From contig JBDLIA010000014.1 of assembly GCA_039715185.1 (NCBI GenBank), positions 1 through 49,989 on the forward strand: a stretch of 49,989 nucleotides of DNA, given 5' to 3'. The stretch is from Gemmatimonadota bacterium. GTDB lineage: Bacteria > Gemmatimonadota > Gemmatimonadetes > Longimicrobiales > RSA9. The position numbers were made by a program, and so were the translations under genes. This document shows positions 1 through 9,841 of this stretch, piece after piece (position 1 is the stretch's first letter; each line of letters begins with the position of its first letter). The notes under the pieces were generated by a model, which did not search any database, had not been told where the DNA came from, and was given only the letters and a program-made list of their open reading frames with translations.

Positions 1-1446
1 GACCTCGGCCGCCGCTTGCGCGGGGTCGAAGCCGAGCTCCACCTCCACCGCCAACTCACGGAATCGCTCGGTGAGGTCCACGTGGACCATGCGCGCCCGT
101 TCCTCGGGGCTGTAGTCGTTGCTGTACTGCCAGGCATACATGCCCAGCTTGGCGCTGGTGAGGTTCATCCCTTGCGGAGGCCGCTCGGTCAGGGAGACGC
201 CGCCGCAGAGGTTGTGGATGGAAATGGCGGCCTGGTGCCCGTGCTCGACCGCCCAGATGATGTTCTCCGGCCCCCAGGCGGCGTCCCCGCCGAAGAAGAC
301 CCCCTCGCGCGTGCATTGGAACGTGGTGCGATCGACCTCCGGCATGTCCCAGTCGTTGAACTCGATGCCGATGTCGCGCTCGATCCAGGGGAAGGCGGTC
401 TCCTGCCCGATGGCCAGAATCACGTCGTCGCACGGGATCGTGACCGTATCGTGCACGGTGGCTACGAGGCGCCCGTTCTCCCCGGGGCTCCAGCTCACGA
501 TCTCGAACTCCATTCCGACCAGGCGACCGTCCTCGATGAGAAACCGCTTGGGCGAGTGGTTCTCCATGATCTCGACGAGTTCCTCTTCGGCGTCCTCCAG
601 CTCCCATGACGAGGCCTTGAAGTACTCCCGTGATTTGCGCGCCATCACCCTTATGTCGGTGCCGCCCAGCCGCTTCGATGTCCGGCAGCAGTCCATGGCG
701 GTGTTGCCGACGCCGATGACCAGGACGCGCTCGCCGATCTCCGTCACGTGCTCGAAATGCACCGCTTCCAGCCACTCGATGCCGATGTAGATGTTGGCCG
801 CCCCCTCCTGGCGCCCGGGCAGGCTGAGCTCCTTGCCCTTGGGGGCCCCGGAGCCGACGAACACCGCGTCGAAATCCTGGTCCAGCAGCCAGCTCATGCT
901 GTCGACGGGCGTGCTGTAGCGCACCTCCACGCCGGCGTCGAGGACCATGTCGATTTCCTCGTCCAGCACTTCGGGTGGTAGCCGGAAAGCCGGAATGTTG
1001 GTCCGCATCAGGCCGCCGGGCCGGTCCAATCTCTCGAAGATCACGCACTCGTAGCCCAGCGGGATCAGGTCGTTGCACACGGTGAGCGAGGCGGGCCCCG
1101 CGCCGACCAGCGCCACGCGCTTGCCGTTGGGCACGGTGGGCGCCTGGGGCAGGTGCTCGGAGATGTCGTCGCGCAGGTCCGCGGCGACCCTCTTCAACCG
1201 GCAGATCGCGACCGGCTCTCCGTCGATGCGCGTCCTGCGGCAGGCCGGCTCGCACGGTCGATCGCAGGTGCGGCCCAGAATACCGGGGAAGACGTTGGAG
1301 GCGCGGTTGACCAGGTAGGACTCGGTGTATCGCCCCTGGGCGATCAGGCGGATGTACTCCGGCACATCGGTGTGCGCCGGGCATCCCCACTGACAGTCGA
1401 CCACCCGGTGGTAGTAGTCTGGGTTCGATACATCCGTGGGTTTCAT
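1..1446 (-). CDS. GltD-like NAD(P)/FAD-dependent oxidoreductase, cut by the left edge
   Basis: The reading frame is open from an ATG at 1446 down to base 1, giving 482 residues without a stop, so the 3' end lies outside the window. Near the N-terminus a Cys-rich segment (CDRPCEPACRR) matches the 4Fe-4S binding domain of the glutamate synthase small subunit family. A dinucleotide-binding motif follows (VALVGAGPASLTVCNDL), then a second one (VLVIGVGNTAMDCCR) and a late FAD motif (GVFFGGDAAWGPENIIWAVEHG). The family passes electrons between NAD(P)H, flavin and Fe-S clusters. The visible C-terminus (FDPAQAAAEV) is where relatives begin a Cys-rich stretch, so one may follow off the edge. No large glutamate synthase subunit is visible, so a stand-alone oxidoreductase is as likely as true GltD. 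Confidence 0.85.
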   Translation of the reverse strand, partial: MKPTDVSNPDYYHRVVDCQWGCPAHTDVPEYIRLIAQGRYTESYLVNRASNVFPGILGRTCDRPCEPACRRTRIDGEPVAICRLKRVAADLRDDISEHLPQAPTVPNGKRVALVGAGPASLTVCNDLIPLGYECVIFERLDRPGGLMRTNIPAFRLPPEVLDEEIDMVLDAGVEVRYSTPVDSMSWLLDQDFDAVFVGSGAPKGKELSLPGRQEGAANIYIGIEWLEAVHFEHVTEIGERVLVIGVGNTAMDCCRTSKRLGGTDIRVMARKSREYFKASSWELEDAEEELVEIMENHSPKRFLIEDGRLVGMEFEIVSWSPGENGRLVATVHDTVTIPCDDVILAIGQETAFPWIERDIGIEFNDWDMPEVDRTTFQCTREGVFFGGDAAWGPENIIWAVEHGHQAAISIHNLCGGVSLTERPPQGMNLTSAKLGMYAWQYSNDYSPEERARMVHVDLTERFRELAVEVELGFDPAQAAAEV

Positions 1447-1617
1447 CGCGCCTCCGACCTCCGCTTTGCGCCAACCGAACGCGCACCAGCGCCGCAGTCT
1501 ATGGCGCTCGGCGGAGGGACGCGAGGGTGGGGCCGGCGCGGGCACCCGACCCGCGCGACCCCAGGCGCGTTCTTGGGGTGCCCCGGGTGCCGCCCGGAGC
1601 GCCCGGCGCTGGGACGA

Positions 1618-3087
1618 TCAGCACCAGCGTACGCGCACCCGGTACTCCACGATCTCGGTTCCCCGAGGCGCCACGTCGACGTGGAAACGGAACGTGTGCG
1701 CGTCCAGCCGCTCCGGCTCGTGGCTGGAGGACAGGATATCCCAATCGCCGCCGACCGGTTCGACTACCCGAATCTCCTCGGCGCTGTCCTTGTGGTTGCG
1801 GAGCTCGATGCGCCAGGTGCTCTCCGAGACACAGTGGCTGATCACGGTATAGTCCATCTGGCGTCGGTCCCCGCGCACATCGAACGCGTCGCCCATGCGA
1901 ATGCGCACCAGCTCGTCGCGCGGTGTGTGGTCGATGCGGTCCTCGCCGATGAACTGCTGGGCGCCGCTTCCGTCCTCCTTGTAGACGCGGACCACGCCGG
2001 CCGGGAGCGGCATGCCGAGCCGATTGCGGGCGGAGTTCTTGAACTCCAGGAAGACGTCCAGCTTCTGATTCGACACCACCTCGCCCACGGAGCCGCGGTA
2101 GTAGTGGGCGGCGCCGTAGAAGACCAGTCGTTTGCGCAGGGCGAAGCCCGTGGCGTCGAGCAGCGCGACCTGCTTCTGCTCGTTGTTCTTGAGCGTCGTG
2201 GGGCGACCCAGCGTGTAGAGGTGATACTCGAAGAAGGACTGTTCGGAAAACGTCGCGTCGGCCACCTCGGAGCGCGCTTGCGCCAGGATTCCGTCCAGCT
2301 CAAAACGACGCTCTCCCACCCGCTGCACGTCGCCGGCCACCAGCTTGAGCTCCGCGTTCTCGAAGGTCGCGCCGCTGCCGTTGGTCAGGGTCACCCAGCC
2401 GTTCAGGTCCCCGCCGGCGTCGTCCTCGTCGACGACCATCACGTAGTCCGCCTTCCAGTTGAGACCGCGGGTCAGGTAGGTCGCCTCTATCCGTTGGCGC
2501 TCGGCGCCTCCCTCCAGCAGCCACAGCAGAGTGGGTTTCGCGATCAGGTCGCGGGGCACTTCGGGAAACGCGATGCGCCCGGGCGCGTTGAAGGTGATCT
2601 CGTCACCGATGCGCAGGACGGTGCCACCGTTGACGGACAGCACCTCCGCCGCCAGCGCGTCCTCGCGCTCGGTCTCGCGGTTCCACCGGTACACCGTGAC
2701 CGTACGGCCGACGTACTTCTCCAGCAGCTTCTGCGGGCTGAGGAGGTCGTACAGGTAGTTCTGCTCGAGCACCCGGAAGGTACCGCCGCCCAGGGGTCGG
2801 ACGCGCACCGTCTCCGTCTGCACGGCGGACGGTACGCCGGCGAACTCCAGCTGGATCCGTCCGCGACCCATGTCCACTGTGCGGACCTCGCGTACCAGGC
2901 CGAAGTTCTGGTTGTAGACCGTGATCGCCACTGCGTCGCGGTCGGCGGCCGTGGACCGATGGGTGGTCGGCGCCTGCGCGCCCGGTGCTTGCGAGTATGC
3001 AGCGCCGGCAGCCGGCGACGTGCCGACAGCGAGGGCCGCGGCGAGCGCCGCCGCCGGCAGACGCCGCGAGTGTGTGGTCGGGTTCAT
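1618..3087 (-). CDS. DUF4139 domain-containing exported protein
   Basis: A 489-residue protein from the ATG at 3087, chosen because GGAGG lies just upstream and the first 30 or so residues then form a signal peptide (RRLPAAALAAALAVG, then small residues). The frame is open further upstream, but that part is rich in charged residues and looks untranslated. After the signal peptide, conserved-looking segments (AVAITVYNQNFGLVREVR; LNWKADYVMVVDEDD; GWVTLTNGSGATFENAELKLVAGDVQ) and the C-terminal beta-rich part (EYRVRVRW) resemble DUF4139 proteins, whose biochemical role is unknown. It is probably periplasmic or surface-exposed. It is divergent from the helical protein gene at 3282. Confidence 0.75.
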   Translation of the reverse strand: MNPTTHSRRLPAAALAAALAVGTSPAAGAAYSQAPGAQAPTTHRSTAADRDAVAITVYNQNFGLVREVRTVDMGRGRIQLEFAGVPSAVQTETVRVRPLGGGTFRVLEQNYLYDLLSPQKLLEKYVGRTVTVYRWNRETEREDALAAEVLSVNGGTVLRIGDEITFNAPGRIAFPEVPRDLIAKPTLLWLLEGGAERQRIEATYLTRGLNWKADYVMVVDEDDAGGDLNGWVTLTNGSGATFENAELKLVAGDVQRVGERRFELDGILAQARSEVADATFSEQSFFEYHLYTLGRPTTLKNNEQKQVALLDATGFALRKRLVFYGAAHYYRGSVGEVVSNQKLDVFLEFKNSARNRLGMPLPAGVVRVYKEDGSGAQQFIGEDRIDHTPRDELVRIRMGDAFDVRGDRRQMDYTVISHCVSESTWRIELRNHKDSAEEIRVVEPVGGDWDILSSSHEPERLDAHTFRFHVDVAPRGTEIVEYRVRVRWC

Positions 3088-3281
3088 CGTCCTATCCTCC
3101 ATGTCCGGTTGGCGCGAGCGCGTCGAGTCAGCGATTGACGAGACCGAGCCGCGCGGAAGGGGGGACGTCTCGAGCGTCGGCGCTTGCACAGCTCTCTTGC
3201 CACGAATCGGGTCGGGGGCCGACATTCGGCGTATTCTCCCAACACCGTCTCGCTCTGCTATGGACATCACGGAGGATCGGA

Positions 3282-3827
3282 ATGCTCAACGTGGCCGCCC
3301 TGACTCGCACCCTGGACGAGACCATCGAGGCCGCCAGCCGCTGTCTGAGCGCGGACAGCGTTGGTTACTGCGAGGGATTGGGTGAGCGCCTCCACACGCT
3401 GACCGAGGTGTCGCGCGAGAGCTTCCTGGCCCTGCTGGCGGAGGATTTCCTGCGCATCGCGCTCAAGCTCGAGCACGGCGCAGATCTGACGGAGGAGGAA
3501 GCGGCCGCTCTGGAAATGCTGCTGGTCGGTGACGCGGAAATGTACCTGAAGATGGAACGCGACGCGGACGTCTGGAGGGCAGAGCTGCGGCGTATCATCG
3601 GGGAATTGAGGGATGTTCGGGACTCCGGTTTCGGCGATCCCCGGGCGCTCCTCCGCCTGCGCGCGCTGTGCAGCGAGGCCAATCGCGTACAGCCCGACCT
3701 GTCGTTCTATCTGCAGGAAAGGGAGCGGATCGAGCGGTTCCGCGAGAGCATGGAGACGCTGGGAACGAGTCAGCGCTTGCTGCTGGCCCGGCTGATCAGG
3801 GAGAAGCTGGCGCCGCCTCGGATCTGA
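3282..3827 (+). CDS. Hypothetical all-helical protein
   Basis: A 181-residue protein starting at the ATG at 3282, chosen because GGAGG stands 7 bases before it; the frame extends further upstream but that part is Arg/Pro-rich and not protein-like. The product looks entirely alpha-helical and charged (LEHGADLTEEEAAALEMLL; REDLS-type helices; SFYLQERERIERFRESMET), with no signal peptide or membrane segment. I do not recognise a family. It converges with the minus-strand gene ending at 3837, leaving only 9 bases between the stops. Confidence 0.6.
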   Translation: MLNVAALTRTLDETIEAASRCLSADSVGYCEGLGERLHTLTEVSRESFLALLAEDFLRIALKLEHGADLTEEEAAALEMLLVGDAEMYLKMERDADVWRAELRRIIGELRDVRDSGFGDPRALLRLRALCSEANRVQPDLSFYLQERERIERFRESMETLGTSQRLLLARLIREKLAPPRI

Positions 3828-3836
3828 TCCCCGTCC

Positions 3837-4496
3837 TCAGTCGCCGACGGCCTTGAAGCGCGGCTCGACCTCCGTCTTCGCGGCGGCGCTGCCGCCGCCG
3901 GCCTTCCTCTTCCGAGGGGACTCGGAGGGCCCAAAGTCGATTTCGTCGCCCGCGCGCGCCGAGTCGTCCAGCCGGGCCAGCGCAGCCAGGTAGACGTTGT
4001 CCCGCATCGCCCCGCTCAACCCCCGTCCCTCGGCGTACCAATCCACCGCGTCGGCGACCGAGGATCCGCCGGCGACGGCCCGCAGCACGCGCGCGATGGC
4101 GTCCACGTGTACCTCGACCAGGTCACGGTCCGTGCGCCCCTTGTGAAACTCCACCCAGCGACGCAGCTCGGCGTCTCGCCTGCCCCTTAGTCTGCGTCGG
4201 ATGCGCGCCAGAGGTCCATTACGGCGACCGGTCTCGGCCGAGTCGTCCGGCCGCAGGTCGGCCTGGCCGAGGGCCGCCAGGACCCGCTTTCGCAACGCCC
4301 GGGCGGCCTCAGCGGGAAGTCCGTGGATGCGTTCGTGGATCGCCAGGGAGCGTTCGAAAGGGACCCGTCCGTGCGCGTGCGTCAGCAACTCCAGCGCTTG
4401 ACGCACGTGGACGTCCTCGGCGCGTTGGGTAGAGACGGCGAGCGCGATCTCGAGCTTGCGTCGAGTATCCGGGTCCAGCGAGGCGAAGCGTGCCAT
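3837..4496 (-). CDS. Hypothetical helical protein with a basic, low-complexity tail
   Basis: A 219-residue protein if translation begins at the ATG at 4496. The frame runs up to 4709, but the extra N-terminus is Arg/Pro-rich and no good ribosome site supports it. The N-terminal half looks helical (LDPDTRRKLEIALAVSTQR; VRQALELLTHAHG), followed by an Arg-rich linker, a second helical part (EVHVDAIARVLRAVAGG) and a Lys/Gly/Ala-rich C-terminus. No catalytic motif is recognised. Its coding potential is supported mainly by amino-acid composition compared with the shadow frames, so confidence is moderate. Confidence 0.5.
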   Translation of the reverse strand: MARFASLDPDTRRKLEIALAVSTQRAEDVHVRQALELLTHAHGRVPFERSLAIHERIHGLPAEAARALRKRVLAALGQADLRPDDSAETGRRNGPLARIRRRLRGRRDAELRRWVEFHKGRTDRDLVEVHVDAIARVLRAVAGGSSVADAVDWYAEGRGLSGAMRDNVYLAALARLDDSARAGDEIDFGPSESPRKRKAGGGSAAAKTEVEPRFKAVGD

Positions 4497-4728
4497 GCGC
4501 CCCGAGAAGGGGCAACGCGCGTACCCGAGATACGGAAGTAGCCGCCTACGCAGTGCGGACCGACGGATGGGCCTGTGCGGCGGGGCATGGGCGGCGATTC
4601 GCCCGAGGCCGGCGACGCGGTCCGGGTCGCCCCTCCGGGGCCGATGTCGTTCAATTTTTTCCGGGCATCGGTAGATGGTGCCGTCGCCCGCCGAATACGG
4701 GCCCGCCACGCGGCGCGCTAGCGCTTGG

Positions 4729-6504
4729 CTAGACGTCCGCGGCGTCGCCCCCCGCCTCCTGGCTCCGCGCGGGCAACCAGAAGTGAATTGTCGTGCCCTC
4801 GCCCACGTTGCTCTCGGCCCACACGCGGCCGGCGTGAGCGGCCACGATGGCCTTCACGATGGACAGGCCCAGGCCGGCGCCCCTCTCATCGGCTGCATCG
4901 GCTTGCCAGAAGCGAGTGAAGAGCCGGTCCAGATGTTCGGTCGCGATCCCGCTCCCGGTATCCGCCACGAAGAAGCGAACGCCGCCATCTTCCTCCGCGG
5001 CGCCCAGCGTGATCCGCCCGCCGGGAGGGGTGAACTTCAGCGCGTTTCCGACCAGATTCCCGAACACCCGAAGGAGCCGCTCCCGGTCTGCCTGAAGCTG
5101 CGGAGGGTCGCCGGTGACGGCCAAGGTCAGCTTCACGTCCCGCTCCCCGGCCAGCGGCCTCTGGGCGTCGCGCACCTCGCCGATCAGGCCGGTGACGTCC
5201 AGCGGCCCCCGAACCAACTCGTACTGACCCGCCTCCAGGCGGGCCACTTCGAGCAGGTCGGCCACGAGCACCACGGCCGAGTCGGCAGCCCGGCGAATCA
5301 TGCCCAGGTACTTGTCCAGGTCCTCCTCGGAGGTTCGGCCCAGGCCGCCCTGGAGTAGCTGCACCGCCATGTTGATTACGCCGAGCGGGTTGCGCAGGTC
5401 GTGCGACACGACCGACAACATGTCGTCGCGTGCCCTGACGGCTGCCTGCGCGCTCGCGAAGAGCCGCGCGTTCTCCGTGGCCAGACCCACGAGCCGCGCC
5501 ACCTCGTCGGCGAGGTGGGCGTCCACCTCCGTGTAGAAACGCGCGGGGTCCGACGCGCCCAGCAACAGCGCGCCGGCCGTTTTTCCGGCGAACGCCACCG
5601 GGACCACCAGGGCGCTGTGAATCCCGAGCTCGCGCGCGAACTCGCCCATGCGGGCGCTTCGACCCGACTCGCCGATCACGAGAGAGGCTCCGCCATGGAG
5701 CGCGTCGGGTGTGGCTTCGTCGAGCAGCGCGCGCAGCAGGTCGAGCCGTTCCGACGGTTCCGCCATCAAGGTGGTCACGCCCCCGGCCGCGAGCTTGAGG
5801 GCGGCGCAGTCGGCCAGCTGGTCCACGGCGAGCCCGACCACCCGCGCCGCGAGTTCCGCCAGATCCAGCGAGGACGCCGCCGCGCCTCCCACCTCGGCCA
5901 GGAACCGCTGCTCCCGGTGCAACTCCTCGAGCTGGGAGGCCGCCGCCCTGATACGAATCTCGCTCGCGGCCGCGGCGGCTATTTCTTCGAGTACGGCAAT
6001 CTGCGCGTCACTCCAGGGGCGGCTGCGCCGGTCCATCACGCACAGCGTGCCGAGCACCTCGCCGCTCTCGTGCTCCACGATCGGAACGCCCAGGTAGGCG
6101 CTCACCTCGTCCGACATGAGCGACGGGTGCGCGAGCGTCACCGGGTGCGTAGACGTGTCCTCTATGGCCAGCGTCTCGCCAGCCTTGGCCACGTGGTCGC
6201 AGAGCGTCTCGGAGATCGGCAGCGCGCCGCGCTGGCGGACGCTCGCGGCCAGGCCCCGGGCGCCCCTGAAGAATCTGCTCTCCTCGTCGACCAGGCTCAC
6301 GTAGGCGATCGGGGCGTCGAGGAGTGAGGCCGCGAAACTGGAAAGGCGCCGGAAGCGCGTGTCGACGACGGCGTCCAGCGCTCCGCTGGAGCGCAGCGCC
6401 GCCAGCCGGTCGTCGTCGGCGAGCCTGCCAGGCGGTCGGCGCCGCTCGACGGCCACGAATTCGCCAGGGGCGTCCGAAGAGCTGGAAGAATGCCGGTCGG
6501 CCAT
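4729..6504 (-). CDS. Sensor histidine kinase with two GAF domains
   Basis: A 591-residue soluble kinase without membrane segments. Two GAF-like sensor domains are seen at about residues 45-185 (FAASLLDAPIAYVSLVDEES; YLGVPIVEHESGEVLGTLCV) and 205-350 (SALVVPVAFAGKTAGALLLG). The HisKA phospho-acceptor is His368 in VVSHDLRNPL. The HATPase domain has an N box (NLVGNALKF), a G1 box (VADTGSGI) and a G2 box (GAGLGLSI). It would autophosphorylate on His368 in response to a cytosolic signal such as a small ligand or redox state. No response regulator is adjacent, so it is an orphan kinase. It is divergent from the sigma/anti-sigma pair, with about 150 bases between. Confidence 0.9.
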   Translation of the reverse strand: MADRHSSSSSDAPGEFVAVERRRPPGRLADDDRLAALRSSGALDAVVDTRFRRLSSFAASLLDAPIAYVSLVDEESRFFRGARGLAASVRQRGALPISETLCDHVAKAGETLAIEDTSTHPVTLAHPSLMSDEVSAYLGVPIVEHESGEVLGTLCVMDRRSRPWSDAQIAVLEEIAAAAASEIRIRAAASQLEELHREQRFLAEVGGAAASSLDLAELAARVVGLAVDQLADCAALKLAAGGVTTLMAEPSERLDLLRALLDEATPDALHGGASLVIGESGRSARMGEFARELGIHSALVVPVAFAGKTAGALLLGASDPARFYTEVDAHLADEVARLVGLATENARLFASAQAAVRARDDMLSVVSHDLRNPLGVINMAVQLLQGGLGRTSEEDLDKYLGMIRRAADSAVVLVADLLEVARLEAGQYELVRGPLDVTGLIGEVRDAQRPLAGERDVKLTLAVTGDPPQLQADRERLLRVFGNLVGNALKFTPPGGRITLGAAEEDGGVRFFVADTGSGIATEHLDRLFTRFWQADAADERGAGLGLSIVKAIVAAHAGRVWAESNVGEGTTIHFWLPARSQEAGGDAADV

Positions 6505-6655
6505 GACGAAAAGTGTCTCTAGTGCGGGAGGCGGACAAGGACGCGACGCGGCGCGTTCGCGCGCCCGTCGGGGAGGCGAACCATCCTGCGTCCGATGGGG
6601 TTTCCATGGGCGTGGGCCTCGACAAACTCCCAGTCTCAGGGACGAGTAGAAAAGC

Positions 6656-7186
6656 GTGACCTTCGAAGAACTGGTTTCCGGCGAATTGAATCGCCTTTAC
6701 GGCGGCGCGCTGTTCTTGGCGGCGGGGAACGAAGCGGCGGCTTCGGACCTCGTCGTGGAAACGGTGACGGATGCGCGTGCGGGCAGGTTCTCGGCCCCGG
6801 TCGAGTCGAGCGCCGCTACGCGCTGGCTGGAGGCCGCCCTGGCCCGGACCTACGCCCGCTCGACGGCCGAGCCCCATTCTCGGCGGGAGCCGCCGGCGTC
6901 TGCGGGGCAGCGCCCCGGGGCGCGGTGGGGTGCCAACGACCCCGAAGCATTCCGGGCCTTGGGCGCGGCCGACCTGAACGCGGCGGCGGCGCGTGTGCGC
7001 CCGGCTGCCAGAGCCGCGCTCTGGTTGGTCACGCTGCGACGCTGGAACCACGCCGACGCCGCCGACGTTCTCAGTATTGAAGTGGATGCGCTGCGCGAAC
7101 TGCTGGCGGGCCGGGAGGATCTGCTGAGCGGATTGGTCGGGCGCGTCGGACCGCGCGCTCGCAAAGCAGGGCACACGCCGGAGTAA
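6656..7186 (+). CDS. Degenerate ECF-like RNA polymerase sigma factor
   Basis: A 176-residue protein starting at a GTG. The N-terminal segment (LNRLYGGALFLAAGNEAAASDLVVETVTDA) lines up with the sigma-70 region 2 helices of ECF factors. The C-terminal segment (ARAALWLVTLRRWNHADAADVLSIEVDALRELL) resembles region 4, with the helix-turn-helix that reads the -35 element. The acidic and aromatic residues usual in region 2.4 are poorly conserved, hence 'degenerate'. The identification leans on the next gene, which starts 11 bases downstream and encodes a typical membrane anti-sigma factor. Confidence 0.6.
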   Translation: MTFEELVSGELNRLYGGALFLAAGNEAAASDLVVETVTDARAGRFSAPVESSAATRWLEAALARTYARSTAEPHSRREPPASAGQRPGARWGANDPEAFRALGAADLNAAAARVRPAARAALWLVTLRRWNHADAADVLSIEVDALRELLAGREDLLSGLVGRVGPRARKAGHTPE

Positions 7187-7196
7187 CGATCGCAAG

Positions 7197-7952
7197 ATGA
7201 AGCCCGAACTCGCTACGGAATGCGCACAGGCCCGCCAGGGCCTGTGGCCGCCGGAACGCCCCCGCCTCCACGGAGACGGCGTTGCCGCGGCCGAGCGCCA
7301 CGTGCGTTCGTGTGCTGCTTGTCAGGCGTATTTCACCCAGGAGCGAGCGCTCCTCGAGCTCTACGATCGTGCGCGCACGCAAAAGGCTCCCAGGGCGGTT
7401 CGCGAACGAGTCTTCGACGCGCTTGCCTGGGAACGGGCCCGAATGACGCGCGACGCGCGCGGCTCCCGCCTGCGGGGCGCGGGGCTGACGGCGGCGGTCC
7501 TGTTCGGAGTGTTGATGGCCGGTCTCGCGCTGCGGATGCCCGCCGCCGGACCGGGCCCGGGGGGAGAGGGCTTCGTCGAGGACTACATCCGGCGTGCGGT
7601 CACCGGGCGGGCGCTGGACACCGCCGATCCCGGGCGCGTCGCCGCTTTCCTACGCGAAGAGTTGGGGATCGGCGTCGGCCCCCTGTCCGGGCCGGACGTG
7701 GTGATCGAGGGCGTGGAGATCTGCCTGGTCGAGGGCCGGCGCGGGGCCATGGTGTTGTACCGCGTGCAGGGACGTGAAGTCAGCCACTACCTGATTCCGC
7801 GGGCGGGGACGGCGGCGCGGAGCGCCTCGGTCCAGACCGGCCTTGAGGGGGCTCCGTCGCTGGTGACGTGGTCGGAACCCTCGCTCGAGCAGGCGCTCGT
7901 GGGGGACGTGGACCCCGGCCGGCTCGTCACCCTCTCGAAGGCCGGTACCTGA
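7197..7952 (+). CDS. Membrane anti-sigma factor with zinc-binding domain
   Basis: A 251-residue protein. The N-terminal zinc anti-sigma motif is His35-x3-Cys39-x2-Cys42 (HVRSCAAC), the domain that clamps ECF sigma factors. One transmembrane helix lies at about 96-113 (AGLTAAVLFGVLMAGLAL). The extracytoplasmic domain (DPGRVAAFLREELGIGVG; VEICLVEGRRGAMVLYRV) resembles the sensory domains of transmembrane anti-sigma factors of the DUF3379/RsiW kind. It lies 11 bases after the sigma-factor gene and is almost certainly co-transcribed with it. By family knowledge it would hold the sigma factor at the membrane until a signal releases it. It converges with ahcY. Confidence 0.8.
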   Translation: MKPELATECAQARQGLWPPERPRLHGDGVAAAERHVRSCAACQAYFTQERALLELYDRARTQKAPRAVRERVFDALAWERARMTRDARGSRLRGAGLTAAVLFGVLMAGLALRMPAAGPGPGGEGFVEDYIRRAVTGRALDTADPGRVAAFLREELGIGVGPLSGPDVVIEGVEICLVEGRRGAMVLYRVQGREVSHYLIPRAGTAARSASVQTGLEGAPSLVTWSEPSLEQALVGDVDPGRLVTLSKAGT

Positions 7953-7971
7953 GGCCTTCGCCCGGCTCTGC

Positions 7972-9453
<1,482 letters not shown>

Positions 9454-9532
9454 ATCACGTTGCTCCGATTCTATCGATAACGTCGTGCCGGGAAGCGCGG
9501 AGCCGCGAAGACTGCGGCGCGCCGCGTCTGCA

Positions 9533-9554
9533 GGGCCCGCTCTAAGCGGGGCCC
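9533..9554 (-). terminator. GC-rich hairpin after rpsU (weak terminator candidate)
   Basis: GGGCCCGCT at 9533-9541 pairs with AGCGGGGCCC at 9545-9554 around a 3-nt loop, with one bulged base. It begins a few bases beyond the rpsU stop and precedes ahcY. There is no T tract, so it may attenuate or protect an RNA end rather than terminate. Confidence 0.4.
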
Positions 9555-9559
9555 CCGTT

Positions 9560-9760
9560 TCAGGTCCTGCGGGCCCGTCGGCGGGCTCTGGCGTTACGCC
9601 TGCGAGCCGCGGCCGCCTTGCGCTTGCGCGCCTCGCTGGGCTTCTCGTAGAAACGACGCTTCTTCAGCTCCTTGAAGAGGCCCGAGCGAATCACCTTGCG
9701 CCGGAACTGCTTGAGCGCCCAATCGAGGCGATCGTTCTCACTGAGGATGACTTCTACCAT
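9560..9760 (-). CDS. rpsU: 30S ribosomal protein S21
   Basis: A 66-residue basic protein starting [19 protein letters not shown], followed by [30 protein letters not shown], the characteristic S21 core. It is part of the small ribosomal subunit near the mRNA exit region. The frame is open to 9838, but homologues start at this MVEV, and GGTGGAAGC precedes it. The C-terminal tail is an Arg/Ala-rich extension ([10 protein letters not shown]), common in high-GC organisms. It lies just upstream of ahcY on the same strand. Confidence 0.96.
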   Translation of the reverse strand: MVEVILSENDRLDWALKQFRRKVIRSGLFKELKKRRFYEKPSEARKRKAAAARRRNARARRRARRT

Positions 9761-9841
9761 GCTTCCACCATTCGGGATTGCGCGCGCGAACGCGATCGTG
9801 GCCACCGCGCTACACGCGGGGCTCGCATAGAGCCTCAAAAG

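Noticed and set aside
1153-3138. 661-codon plus-strand ORF across the GltD-like and DUF4139 genes
   Set aside because: It spans the gap between two well-supported minus-strand genes and shows no domain; a shadow frame.
9454-9532. SAH riboswitch in the ahcY leader
   Set aside because: The conserved GAGGAGCGCUGC core and its pairing partner are absent; only simple GC palindromes are present.
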